Assembly (NCBI RefSeq): GCF_023516215.1
Contig: NZ_CP097349.1
Span: 1,550,001-1,614,000, forward strand
Direction: 5' to 3'
Length of the DNA: 64,000 nt
Origin: Cytobacillus pseudoceanisediminis
Lineage (GTDB): Bacteria; Bacillota; Bacilli; Bacillales; Cytobacillaceae
In this document: positions 45,770 to 54,829 of the stretch, in pieces
How positions within the stretch are numbered: position 1 is the first letter of the stretch
How the letters are laid out: each line of letters opens with the position of its first letter
Program-made: the position numbers and the translations under genes
Notes under the pieces: generated by a model
What the model was told of the DNA's origin: nothing
What the model saw: only the letters and a program-made list of their open reading frames with translations
Database searches by the model: none

Positions 45770-46045
45770 TTAAAACCCAGTCAAAAGCTGATATGCCCAT
45801 TCTGCCATTTCCTCACTTGGCGGCTGAATCTCCTTCAGCGGATATTCCAATCCGAGTGCTTACCATTTGTATACACCAAGCTTGTGATAGGGAAGGACCT
45901 CAATTTTTTTACATTCTTCAGCTTTTTAATGAACCCCCCAGCTGTTCCAGATCACTATGATCATCAGATATTGCAGGCACAAGAAACGTGCCGGATCCAT
46001 ACAGGCACCTAATGAAGAAATTCTTACAATCAGCGCCAACAATTA
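45770..46045 (-). pseudogene. pflA: Decayed 3' remnant of pyruvate formate-lyase activating enzyme
   Basis: Read in shifting minus-strand frames this stretch gives VPVWIRHV, LVPAISDDHSDLEQLG, GFIKKLKNVKKIEVLPYHKLG, VYKW, then ALGLEYPLKEIQPPSEEMAEWA, which is the C-terminal half of PflA in correct order. There are in-frame stops (TAA after VYKW at 45861-45863 and TAG before VPVWIRHV) and frameshifts. The radical SAM half with CxxxCxxC is missing, and no pflB is in view. It is a genuine pseudogene, set between the tandem array and the LysM-CAP gene. Confidence 0.75.
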
Positions 46046-46084
46046 CCTGTTTAATAGAATAAGAGATTTTGATTAAATATAAAT

Positions 46085-46711
46085 ATGAAAACATTATCAA
46101 AAATTTCATTCATTCTAATGTTGTCTGTCGCACTTGTCTTTGGATTCAATTTCGATGCAAAAGCATCAACAGTACATACCGTTCAGCCAGGGGATACAAT
46201 GTGGAAGATCGCCCTGAAGTATCAGGTGGGAGTTCCTGAAATCATTAATGCCAATGGGCAGATTTCGAATCCGAACTTCATTTATCCTGGGCAAAAGGTG
46301 AATATCCCTGCATTATCAAAAGCTACCACAAGTGTGGAAGAGCAGGTAGTTCAGCTTGTAAACCAGGAAAGGGCAAAGTATGGATTAAAGCCCTTAAAAT
46401 CAAATTGGGAGCTTGCGAGAGTGGCAAGATACAAATCTCAGGATATGATCAATAAGAAGTATTTCGATCACAACTCTCCTACATACGGAAGCCCGTTTGA
46501 TATGATGAAGAGCTTTGGAATTACTTACAGAACCGCTGGAGAAAACATTGCTGCAGGTCAAAAAACACCTCAGGAAGTTGTAACAGCATGGATGAACAGC
46601 GAGGGCCACCGCAAGAACATCCTATCAGCCAATTTCACAGAAATCGGAGTGGGATATGCACAGGGCGGTTATTATGGACATTATTGGACACAGATGTTTA
46701 TTGGGAGGTAA
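46085..46711 (+). CDS. Secreted LysM-CAP domain protein (YkwD/SafA-like)
   Basis: The 208-residue protein has a signal peptide (cleavage near DAKAST, residue 27), one LysM peptidoglycan-binding domain ('HTVQPGDTMWKIALKYQVG', about 31-75) and a C-terminal CAP/SCP domain ('VNQERAKYGLKPLKSN' ... 'GENIAAGQ' ... 'WMNSEGHRKNIL'). It is exported and bound to the wall; the CAP function in bacilli is unclear. No Shine-Dalgarno sequence is visible before ATG 46085, which is unusual here. The region just upstream is pflA debris, so the original promoter may have been replaced. Confidence 0.88.
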   Translation: MKTLSKISFILMLSVALVFGFNFDAKASTVHTVQPGDTMWKIALKYQVGVPEIINANGQISNPNFIYPGQKVNIPALSKATTSVEEQVVQLVNQERAKYGLKPLKSNWELARVARYKSQDMINKKYFDHNSPTYGSPFDMMKSFGITYRTAGENIAAGQKTPQEVVTAWMNSEGHRKNILSANFTEIGVGYAQGGYYGHYWTQMFIGR

Positions 46712-46717
46712 GAGAAG

Positions 46718-46834
46718 AAGAAAAGCGGAAGCGCCTTGCTCACGAAGGAACGCAGACTAAGAACGCCACGTCCTCCCAAAAGCTGCCGCTTTTGGTCGTG
46801 CGATGATTATGCTGACGAAGCCTTCCTTGTCCTG
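46718..46834 (-). repeat. Dispersed intergenic repeat, copy B
   Basis: This is a reverse-complement copy of 39551-39667 with about 94% identity. The remainder of copy A, including its 9-bp hairpin, is missing; after 46834 the sequence 'CCTCATCCCGAGGGGACAGG' differs. It sits just after the LysM-CAP gene and fills most of the spacer 46712-46900. Confidence 0.8.
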
Positions 46835-46906
46835 GGACCTCATCCCGAGGGGACAGGCTGCTTGCGCTAGAAAGTTTTCGAAGTAAAAAGTTTTCTTTTT
46901 ATTTAG

Positions 46907-46937
46907 AAAAGCACCGGATTATCCGGTGCTTTCCCTT
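46907..46937. terminator. Bidirectional terminator
   Basis: AAAGCACCGGA pairs with TCCGGTGCTTT around a 4-nt loop; it lies downstream of the cupredoxin gene on the minus strand. Confidence 0.8.
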
Positions 46938-46947
46938 TTCCCATTAG

Positions 46948-47400
46948 TTAGTCTACTACAATATAAGCAATCATTGGTCCGCTATTATCCTTATCCGGAT
47001 GAGTAAGACACACTAGACGGTAAACGCCCTCCTTATCAAATTGAAGTGGGACAACCGTTTCTTCTGCTTTTTTTACCACACCTTTAATATCAGTCCCTTC
47101 TATGATGTATGGATGCTCCATTCCATTAACTCCCCAAATCTTCAAATTTACCTTTTCATCTTTTTCCAGAAAAATAGTTCCCGGATCCCAGCGATAAGCT
47201 TCAAATTCTTTGCCATCAGGCAGCTTGGCTTTAAATTCTCCTGTAACCATATGAATTTCCCGGACTTTTTCGCCCTCCGTCTGGTTGAATACTGTCAAAC
47301 TATCAGATTTTGAAAAAAACCATACTGATGCAGAAACGATGACTGAAAATATGATGACAAATGCAATGATGCTGCGTTTCTTTAATACAAGAAAAGGCAT
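46948..47400 (-). CDS. Membrane-anchored cupredoxin
   Basis: A 150-residue protein with an N-terminal membrane anchor (about 10-29) and a cupredoxin domain. The likely copper ligands His96 (in MEHPY), Cys131 and His134 (in VCLTHP) and Met143 are all present in the right order for a type 1 copper site. ATG at 47400 lies 7 bp after AAGGAGT; the ATG at 47406 overlaps that site. It is probably an electron carrier or copper-binding protein on the outer face. It is transcribed alone. Confidence 0.75.
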   Translation of the reverse strand: MPFLVLKKRSIIAFVIIFSVIVSASVWFFSKSDSLTVFNQTEGEKVREIHMVTGEFKAKLPDGKEFEAYRWDPGTIFLEKDEKVNLKIWGVNGMEHPYIIEGTDIKGVVKKAEETVVPLQFDKEGVYRLVCLTHPDKDNSGPMIAYIVVD

Positions 47401-47548
47401 GCTCATACTCCTTCCTAATTGGTTGTCCATATATAGATATGCAGGAAGGGCATCATAACTTGTCTAATATTTCTGAGATTTTTACGATAATTTCTTTACA
47501 ACTGTCAAAATATTATTTCATAATAGAATTAAAAAAGGATGTGGCAGC

Positions 47549-49033
47549 ATGTACAAAGTACTTGTGGCCAATCGGGATGAGTACGATACGAAAGGCATAG
47601 AGTGGCTTCTTAAATCTTCTATGAACGCATGGCAGGTAGAGTCAGCACAAAATGAATCAGGGCTTATTAAGAAGCTTGAAACTTTTCAGCCAGACCTATT
47701 GATTTTTGAACTTGATCTGATAAATGAAGAAAGTTATGGTTCATTTTTAAAAACCACTCAGATCATAGGGCCGGATTTGATTGCCTTAACAATGGAAGCG
47801 ACCTTTTCACAAGCAAAAAGAGCCATCGACATGGGTGTATCTGATTTAATACTTAAGCCGATTTCAGCAGATATTTTATTAAAATCAGCGCGAAAGATTC
47901 ATAGGCGCAATCAGATGATTAGTCGGACTGCAGCACAAAAATCCAGTCAGAAAGCTGAAAAAGACTTCAATTACCAGGATTTATTTATAGAAGAATCTAA
48001 TTCGGCTGAACCACTTGTATCTATCGGAATTAAGACCAAAAATCCTCTGGAGCTTCCAAAGCTGTTTAAATTTCTTGAAAGCTATACTTTCCAAAAAACA
48101 GTTCACTATTTTATTTTGAATGATATGATTTTGATTATTGCTGAGAAATCTGATGTGGTCTGGAAAGAGGAGAGCCTGAGATTTATGAGAGATTGGCAGG
48201 AAACGTCGGCAGAACAAATTGCGATCAGCATTTATACTGGTAAGGAGGGCAGCGGAACCGTCAGAAGCCACTATCTTGCGAACAGGAAGCTGATGGAGTT
48301 AACTTTTTACAGGGGATTTAATCAGGTAATTGAGGAGAGCTCATTGCCTAAATGGCTATCAATTGATCCATTCTTAACCCCCGAGGAACAGAGCAGGTGG
48401 ATTGATTTCCTGAATCAGTCTGATTTAGAAGCACTGAAGTCATGGTTTTACGAGGAGTTTCTTATTTTGGCAGACCCTTATCCGGAACCAGGACTCATCA
48501 GAATTCGGCTGACCAGTATTCTTGCGCAAATTCGCAGGCATATGAAGACTTTCCGGCTGGCAGACGGGGATATGGAGAAAGAATATCTTCGTTTATTCCA
48601 GACTATCCTATATTCCCCCTTGATCTACCAGGTCATTAACGAAATGATTAGCTTCATTTCCTTTGTTTTTGAAACCATACGCTCTGATAAAAAGCTGAAG
48701 CTGGAACTTACTGACAGAGTCCTATTCTTTATTGAGACGAATTACTGGGACCCTAAGGTTACTCTTGAAAGGGCAGCTGAATATGCAGATCGAAACCCGA
48801 ATTATATCAGCTCCATGCTCGCAAAAAAATGCGGCAAGTCGTTCCGGGAGCTGCTTAATGAAACCCGGATTAGGCAATCTGCGAAGCTTTTGATGGAATC
48901 AGAAATAAGCATTAAGGAAATCGCATCTGTCTGCGGTTTTCGCAATCAGCAATATTTCAATAAAGTTTTCAGTAAGATTAAAGGAATGCCGCCAAATCAA
49001 TTTAGAAAGAGCATGCATAAAACCTCCGTGTAA
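47549..49033 (+). CDS. Receiver-AraC response regulator with altered phospho-site
   Basis: The 494-residue protein has an N-terminal receiver-like domain (1-125), a long middle region (about 145-375) and a C-terminal AraC/XylS domain with two helix-turn-helix motifs ('LERAAEYADRNPNYISSMLAKKCG', 'IKEIASVCGFRNQQYFNKVFSK'). The architecture resembles YesN-type regulators. Aligning PDLLIFELDL with the usual PDxVLLDxxMP puts Glu where the phosphorylated Asp should be, while the switch Thr and the Lys of LKPIS remain. No histidine kinase is adjacent. The hut operon starts 172 bp downstream, so hut control is a reasonable guess. ATG at 47549 follows AAAGGATGTGG. Confidence 0.85.
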   Translation: MYKVLVANRDEYDTKGIEWLLKSSMNAWQVESAQNESGLIKKLETFQPDLLIFELDLINEESYGSFLKTTQIIGPDLIALTMEATFSQAKRAIDMGVSDLILKPISADILLKSARKIHRRNQMISRTAAQKSSQKAEKDFNYQDLFIEESNSAEPLVSIGIKTKNPLELPKLFKFLESYTFQKTVHYFILNDMILIIAEKSDVVWKEESLRFMRDWQETSAEQIAISIYTGKEGSGTVRSHYLANRKLMELTFYRGFNQVIEESSLPKWLSIDPFLTPEEQSRWIDFLNQSDLEALKSWFYEEFLILADPYPEPGLIRIRLTSILAQIRRHMKTFRLADGDMEKEYLRLFQTILYSPLIYQVINEMISFISFVFETIRSDKKLKLELTDRVLFFIETNYWDPKVTLERAAEYADRNPNYISSMLAKKCGKSFRELLNETRIRQSAKLLMESEISIKEIASVCGFRNQQYFNKVFSKIKGMPPNQFRKSMHKTSV

Positions 49034-49052
49034 CCGGAGGTTTATTTTTTTG
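49019..49052 (+). terminator. Terminator of the AraC-type regulator gene
   Basis: AAACCTCCG pairs with CGGAGGTTT around a 6-nt loop, followed by T residues. Confidence 0.88.
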
Positions 49053-49060
49053 TTCTAATT

Positions 49061-49130
49061 ATAAAAATACTAATATTTATATAAGATTCATAAAAATACA
49101 CTATAAAAATATAACAAAATTATAAAAAAT
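49061..49130 (+). promoter_or_regulatory. Direct repeats before hutU, possible operators
   Basis: ATAAAAATA occurs at 49061-49069, 49090-49098 and 49103-49111, with ATAAAAAAT at about 49122. The spacing is irregular and the region is very AT-rich, so function is uncertain. Confidence 0.3.
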
Positions 49131-49205
49131 CAAACTTAATTATTATACTTTTCAGATAGTTCTCGTTATAAAATCTAAATATGAGATAACATTGGAGGGA
49201 TAACA

Positions 49206-50866
49206 ATGAAAGCGGAAACAAAAAGAGAAATAAAAAACTATCAAGGCAGTGAGCTTCATGCTAAGGGCTGGATTCAGGAAGCAGCACTCCGCATGCTTAT
49301 GAATAACTTAGACAAAGAAGTTGCAGAGATTCCTGAAGAGCTGGTTGTTTACGGTGGGATTGGGAAGGCAGCACGAAATTGGGACTGCTATAACGCGATT
49401 GTCAAAACATTGCATGAATTAGAAGACGATGAAACACTTCTTGTCCAATCCGGCAAGCCGGTTGCGGTCTTTAAATCACATAAAGATGCACCGAAGGTAT
49501 TGATCGCCAATTCGAATCTTGTGCCTGCCTGGGCGAATTGGGATACCTTCCATGAGCTTGATAAGAAAGGCTTGATGATGTACGGCCAAATGACAGCTGG
49601 AAGCTGGATTTATATCGGAAGTCAGGGAATCGTGCAAGGAACCTATGAAACCTTTGCTGAGCTTGGCAGACAGCACTTCTCCGGTTCACTGAAACAGACC
49701 ATTACTTTAACAGCAGGACTTGGAGGAATGGGGGCGCTCAGCCGCTTGCAGTAACAATGAATGATGGTGTCTGCATTGCTATTGATGTAGATGAACACCG
49801 CATTGACCGCAGACTTGAAACCAAATATCTGGATACAAAAGTTTATTCAATTGAAGAGGCTATTAAATTAGCAACAGAGGCAAAACACGAGGGCCGCCCG
49901 CTTTCTATCGGCCTCTTAGGCAATGCAGCTGAAATTCTGCCAAAAATGCTGGAAATGAACTTCATCCCGGATGTCCTGACTGACCAGACTTCTGCACATG
50001 ATCCTTTAAATGGCTATGTTCCAATCGGCTATTCTTTAGAAAATGCAGCTGTTCTGCGAAAGGAAAATGCTGCTGAATATGTTCAGAAGTCAAAGGCCAG
50101 CATGGCTGTCCATGTTCAGGCTATGCTGGACATGCAAAAGAAAGGTGCAGTCACATTTGATTACGGAAACAATATCCGTCAGGTGGCAAAAGATGAAGGT
50201 GTTGAGAAAGCATTTGATTTCCCTGGATTCGTGCCTGCCTATATCCGGCCGCTATTCTGTGAAGGAAAGGGACCTTTCCGCTGGGTAGCACTATCGGGAG
50301 ATCCTGAAGATATCTATAAAACCGATGAAGTGATCCTGCGCGAATTTGCTGATAACGAACACCTTTGCAAATGGATCAGGATGGCACAGGAGAAAATCCA
50401 ATTCCAGGGCCTGCCTTCAAGAATTTGCTGGCTTGGATATGGGGAGCGCGCCCGATTTGGAAAAATAATTAATGATATGGTGGCAAAAGGTGAATTGAAA
50501 GCACCTATCGTTATTGGCCGCGACCACCTCGATTCTGGTTCCGTTGCATCACCGAACCGTGAGACAGAAAGCATGAAGGACGGCAGTGATGCAGTGGCAG
50601 ACTGGCCGATCCTGAATGCACTGATCAATGCGGTCGGCGGTGCAAGCTGGGTATCCGTCCACCATGGAGGCGGTGTAGGAATGGGCTACTCACTTCATGC
50701 AGGAATGGTCATCGTGGCAGACGGCACAAAGGAAGCAGAACAGCGCCTTGAACGGGTGCTTACATCTGATCCGGGCATGGGAATTGTGCGCCATGTTGAT
50801 GCGGGCTATGACCTTGCTATCAAAACAGCAAAAGAAAAAGGCGTAAACATTCCGATGATGAAATAA
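49206..50866 (+). CDS. hutU: Urocanate hydratase (frameshifted)
   Basis: HutU converts urocanate to imidazolone propionate with bound NAD+. The frame from ATG 49206 (GGAGGG site) covers '[21 protein letters not shown]' and the glycine-rich region, then breaks at the G5 run 49730-49734. One more G gives [19 protein letters not shown] and links to the second frame with '[23 protein letters not shown]' and '[20 protein letters not shown]'. The restored length is 553 residues, like B. subtilis HutU (552). First gene of the hut operon; hutH is not in the window. Confidence 0.93.
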
Positions 50867-50894
50867 AGATTTTTTAATGTATTTTATAAACTTT

Positions 50895-51010
50895 GCAAAT
50901 GATGGCGGAAAACAAGCAAAGAAAACCCAAATCAGCAAATAAGCCATGCAATTTGCAAATAAGCCAGTCAATTCAGCAAAGAAAACTCTTAAACTGGCAA
51001 ATAGCCTTTT
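50895..51010 (+). repeat. Degenerate 20-bp tandem repeat between hutU and hutI
   Basis: GCAAA recurs at 50895, 50916, 50935, 50955, 50976 and 50997, about every 20 bp. The clearest units are GCAAATAAGCCA (50935 and 50955) and AGCAAAGAAAAC (50915 and 50975). Confidence 0.65.
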
Positions 51011-51031
51011 ATATTTTCTAATAGGAAGCAC

Positions 51032-51072
51032 TCCAATCCGTTATTATTTCGGATTGGAACTTCCATTTTTTA
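51032..51072 (+). terminator. Terminator-like hairpin between hutU and hutI
   Basis: TCCAATCCG pairs perfectly with CGGATTGGA around a 9-nt loop, and T residues follow at 51065-51071, just before the hutI ribosome binding site. It could act as an intra-operon attenuator. Confidence 0.5.
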
Positions 51073-51086
51073 AGGAGGAGCACATT

Positions 51087-52373
51087 ATGCACTCAAAACC
51101 TATTTTTATCAAACATGCAAATCAAATGATTACATTAAAGGGCAGCTCCGCACAGCCCTTGACGAAAGAAAAAATGAGTGAACTTCACATCATAGAAGAC
51201 GGGGCGGTATGGATCGAAGAAGATATTATCAAATCAGCAGGTACAACAGCGGAACTGGAAGCTGACTATCAAAGCCGGCTTCATGATGCTGAAATCATTG
51301 ATGCCTCAGGGAAAATTCTTCTCCCAGGACTTGTTGATCCGCATACACATCTAGTTTATGCAGGCAGCAGGGAAGAGGAGTTCAATATGCGCCTGAACGG
51401 GGCGACGTATATGGAAATTATGAACAATGGCGGCGGAATTCACGCCACCACTTCAATGACCAGAAAAGCATCTGAAGAGGAATTGGTAGAAGCGAGTCTT
51501 GTCCGTCTGGATCGCTTTCTTAAACACGGAGTAACAACAATAGAGGCAAAAAGCGGATATGGCCTGGATTGGGAAACGGAGCGCAAGCAGCTGACTGCAG
51601 CCCGGAAAGCGGATGAACTGCATCCGGTGGATATTGTCCGCACCTTTATGGGTGCACATGCGGTTCCTGCAGAATACAAAGAGAATCCAGACGCTTTTGT
51701 TGATTTGGTCATTGAAGAAATGCTTCCGAAAGTAGCGGAAGAAAAGCTTGCCGAATTCAACGATATTTTCTGTGAAAGGGGCGTATTCACTCCAGAACAG
51801 TCCAGAAAGCTGCTTGAAGCAGGGAAGAAGCTTGGCCTGATTCCAAAAATCCATGCTGATGAAATCGAACCATATGAGGGAGCGGAACTTGCCGCGGAAG
51901 TCGGTGCCATTTCTGCAGATCATTTGCTTAGAGCATCTGATAAAGGCATGGAAATGATGGCTGAAAAGAGAGTAATCGGTGTGCTTCTTCCAGGCACAGC
52001 TTTCTTCTTGATGGCCGAAGCCGCCAGAGGACGCCGGATGATCGATAAAGGTGTGCCGGTTGCTTTATCAACGGATTGCAACCCCGGCTCTTCTCCAACC
52101 TGCTCCATGCCTTTTATGATGAATCTTGCTTGTATGCACATGGGTTTAACGCCTGCAGAAGCCATTACTGCCGCTACAATTAATGCAGCACATGCCATCA
52201 ATCGGGCAAAAGAAGTGGGAAGCATTGAAGCGGGGAAAAAGGCTGATCTGCTGCTGCTCAATGTACCAAACTACATGCAAATGCAATACCACTACGGAAT
52301 GAACCATACAGACACCGTGATTAAAAATGGGAAAGTGGTCGTTAAAGGAGGAAGCTTATGCTGCCAACAATAA
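51087..52373 (+). CDS. hutI: Imidazolonepropionase
   Basis: HutI opens the imidazolone ring to N-formimino-L-glutamate. The 428-residue amidohydrolase has the metal-binding 'LPGLVDPHTHLVYAGSREEEF', 'GATYMEIMNNGGGIHATTS', 'MGAHAVPAEY' and 'STDCNPGSSPT'. ATG at 51087 follows AAGGAGGAG with 7 bp; the longer upstream frame runs through the repeat spacer and is not supported. Its end overlaps the hutG start. Confidence 0.93.
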   Translation: MHSKPIFIKHANQMITLKGSSAQPLTKEKMSELHIIEDGAVWIEEDIIKSAGTTAELEADYQSRLHDAEIIDASGKILLPGLVDPHTHLVYAGSREEEFNMRLNGATYMEIMNNGGGIHATTSMTRKASEEELVEASLVRLDRFLKHGVTTIEAKSGYGLDWETERKQLTAARKADELHPVDIVRTFMGAHAVPAEYKENPDAFVDLVIEEMLPKVAEEKLAEFNDIFCERGVFTPEQSRKLLEAGKKLGLIPKIHADEIEPYEGAELAAEVGAISADHLLRASDKGMEMMAEKRVIGVLLPGTAFFLMAEAARGRRMIDKGVPVALSTDCNPGSSPTCSMPFMMNLACMHMGLTPAEAITAATINAAHAINRAKEVGSIEAGKKADLLLLNVPNYMQMQYHYGMNHTDTVIKNGKVVVKGGSLCCQQ

Positions 52374-53337
52374 ATCCTCCCGGGTTCTTTTGGCCACAAG
52401 CCGAATTAGGAACTGACGTTAAGGTTAATGAATGGATACGCCAAATCCAGAGGGAAGAGGAGTTGAAAAAGAAAAATGGGATGTCGTGCTATTTGGTGTC
52501 CCTCTTTCCCGCTCATCCATAAGCCCATCAGGAGCATCTGAATTCCCTGAATCATTCAGGAGATCCTGGAAAGGCTTTTCCACATACAATCTGGATTTTG
52601 AAAGTGATCTTCAAAAGATGAAGGTTGCAGATCTTGGCGATGTAAAAATGCATTTCACGGATATTCCTCAATGCCATTCCAATATCAAACAGACAATGAA
52701 AGATATAAGAAAACAGTTTCCTGATTCATTTCCAATTGCGATTGGAGGAGATCACTCCATTACAGCCATGCTTGTCAGCGGTCTGAAAGAACTGGAGCCA
52801 GAAAAAGAAATCGGCATACTTCAGCTCGATACTCACCTTGATCTCAGAAGCCTTGAAGACCATGGGCCGACTAATGGGACACCAATCCGCAACCTGATTC
52901 AGAACAGCATGATTAAAGGGGAAAATGTCTATAATATTGGCCTTCATGGCTTTTTTAACAGCCAGTCACTTATCAGTTATGCAAAAGAGCACAAACTCAA
53001 TTATATTACGCTGAAAGAAGCCAGAAGACGGGGAATTGAAGAAACGGTTAAAGAAGCACTTTTACAGCTGGAGTCAAAAGTGGATAAAATTTACGTCACG
53101 ATTGACATGGACGTGCTTGATATAGGCTTTGCTCCTGGGGTTCCTGCATCCACACCAGGCGGCATGAGCACCGAAGAATTATTCAGTGCGGTATATGCTG
53201 CAGGACTTTCTTCCAAAACTGCAGCCATGGATATAGTTTGCCTCGATCCAACAAGAGATCACCAGGCACAGCCAACGGTGAAAGCAGGCACTTACACTTT
53301 TCTGACCTTTTTGACAGCATTAATGAACAGGAGGTAA
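52358..53337 (+). CDS. hutG: Formimidoylglutamase (frameshifted near N-terminus)
   Basis: HutG is an arginase-family manganese enzyme that hydrolyses formiminoglutamate to glutamate and formamide. ATG at 52358 lies inside the hutI end, after AAAGGAGGAAGC, and gives MLPTINPPGFFWPQAELG. The frame shifts at the A5 run 52466-52470; one more A gives EELKKEKWDVVLFGVPLS. The metal motifs GGDHS, DTHLDLR (Thr in place of the usual Ala) and DMDVLD are present. The restored length is 326 residues. Confidence 0.9.
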
Positions 53338-53383
53338 GGGGCTGATTTTGCTCCTTACCGCTAAATTACTAGGGGGAATGAGA

Positions 53384-54727
53384 ATGGAAAAAGAAACTGC
53401 AGTGAATCAATCTCACCAGCCTGAGCTCAAGAATCCAAATGCAGCTTTGAAAAATAAGGTTAAATTTTTTCTTTTCAGCGCAATTGGCCTATTTATGTTT
53501 TTTGTTCCCGTCACCGTTAATGAGAAATCCTCCATTATGCTTGACCATATTGTCACAGCCATTCAGACTTCCATACCTGCAGCTGTCCCTTATTATGCCT
53601 TACTCGTCATCCTGCTTGGCGCCATTTATCCTTTCTATACAAAATCCTGGAACAAGAACAAGGTAAATATTGTATTTTCCATTTTTAAAGTGAGTGGGTT
53701 ATTTGTCGCCATAATGATCGTCTCCGGCTATGGCCCTGACTGGCTATATGACCCGAGTATGGGGCCGTTTTTGTTTGACAAACTCGTCGTGCCTGTCGGG
53801 CTGCTCGTTCCAATCGGCTCCGTTTTTCTTGCACTGCTGGTTGGATATGGTCTCCTTGAATTTTTCGGTGTCATAATGCAGCCGATTATGAAGCCGATCT
53901 GGAAAACACCCGGGAAATCTGCAATCGATGCAGTGGCTTCTTTTGTAGGAAGCTATTCAATCGGGCTGCTCATTACAAACAGGGTATTCAAAGAAGGAAA
54001 ATACAGTATTAAGGAAGCTGCCATTATAGCTACCGGATTCTCAACGGTCTCCGCAACGTTCATGATTGTTGTTGCCAAAACACTTGGATTGATGGAAATC
54101 TGGAACACATATTTTTGGACGACCTTTGCTGTAACCTTCATCGTAACGGCTATTACGGTAAGAATCTGGCCTCTTAGATCAATGAGCGAAGAATATTACA
54201 ATGGACAGCTGCCTCCAAAGGAAACCTTTTCAGGGAGCCGTCTGCAGGCAGCCTGGAAAGAAGCGATGGATACAGCCGCTCAGTCCCCTGGATTATGGAA
54301 AAACATCAGAGATAATTTAAAAGATGGGTTTGTCATGACGATGTCCATTTTGCCATCCATTATGTCAGTAGGTTTATTAGGCTTGGTTCTTGCAGAATTC
54401 ACTCCTGTTTTCGACTGGCTTGGATATATCTTTTATCCTTTTACGGCTCTAGTGCAGCTGCCTGAGCCATTATTAGCAGCAAAAGCAAGTGCAGTGGGGA
54501 TTGCTGAAATGTTTTTGCCGGCATTGCTTGCAGCAGAGGCAGCACTGGCCACTAAATTTGTTATCGGAGTCGTTTCAGTATCAGCTATCATTTTCTTTTC
54601 TGCACTTGTCCCGTGTATTTTATCAACAGAGATCCCGATCACCATTCCTCAGCTGCTTGTCATCTGGGCAGAAAGAACAATTCTAACGATACTGATTGCT
54701 GCGCCTCTAGCCTATATATTGCTTTAA
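53384..54727 (+). CDS. YjiH family membrane protein, hut-linked transporter candidate
   Basis: The 447-residue protein has about ten to eleven hydrophobic helices with the nucleoside-recognition/gate-type repeats ('VASFVGSYSIGLLITNRVFKEG', 'GIAEMFLPALLAAEAA'). It fits the YjiH family. ATG at 53384 lies 7 bp after GGGGGA; ATG 53378 is too close. It ends the hut operon and no other permease is present, so histidine or urocanate transport is a context-based guess. Confidence 0.75.
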   Translation: MEKETAVNQSHQPELKNPNAALKNKVKFFLFSAIGLFMFFVPVTVNEKSSIMLDHIVTAIQTSIPAAVPYYALLVILLGAIYPFYTKSWNKNKVNIVFSIFKVSGLFVAIMIVSGYGPDWLYDPSMGPFLFDKLVVPVGLLVPIGSVFLALLVGYGLLEFFGVIMQPIMKPIWKTPGKSAIDAVASFVGSYSIGLLITNRVFKEGKYSIKEAAIIATGFSTVSATFMIVVAKTLGLMEIWNTYFWTTFAVTFIVTAITVRIWPLRSMSEEYYNGQLPPKETFSGSRLQAAWKEAMDTAAQSPGLWKNIRDNLKDGFVMTMSILPSIMSVGLLGLVLAEFTPVFDWLGYIFYPFTALVQLPEPLLAAKASAVGIAEMFLPALLAAEAALATKFVIGVVSVSAIIFFSALVPCILSTEIPITIPQLLVIWAERTILTILIAAPLAYILL

Positions 54728-54729
54728 CT

Positions 54730-54764
54730 GGAAAATCCCCGACTAATGCAGCGGGGATTTTCCG
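54730..54764 (+). terminator. Hairpin at the end of the hut operon
   Basis: GGAAAATCCCC pairs perfectly with GGGGATTTTCC around a 12-nt loop. No T run follows, so termination may be partial. Confidence 0.6.
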
Positions 54765-54829
54765 CATAGAATTTTCCTGCACAACCAAACTAGTAGAGGA
54801 ATGAGTCTAAGAATAGCAGGTGATTGATA

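Noticed and set aside
47549..49033. Calling the AraC-type regulator the hut activator.
   Set aside because: Only adjacency supports it; a terminator separates it from hutU, so I kept it as a hypothesis.
50946..51086. An N-terminal extension of HutI.
   Set aside because: It reads through the 20-bp repeats and a hairpin, while ATG 51087 has a strong AAGGAGGAG site and gives the normal length.
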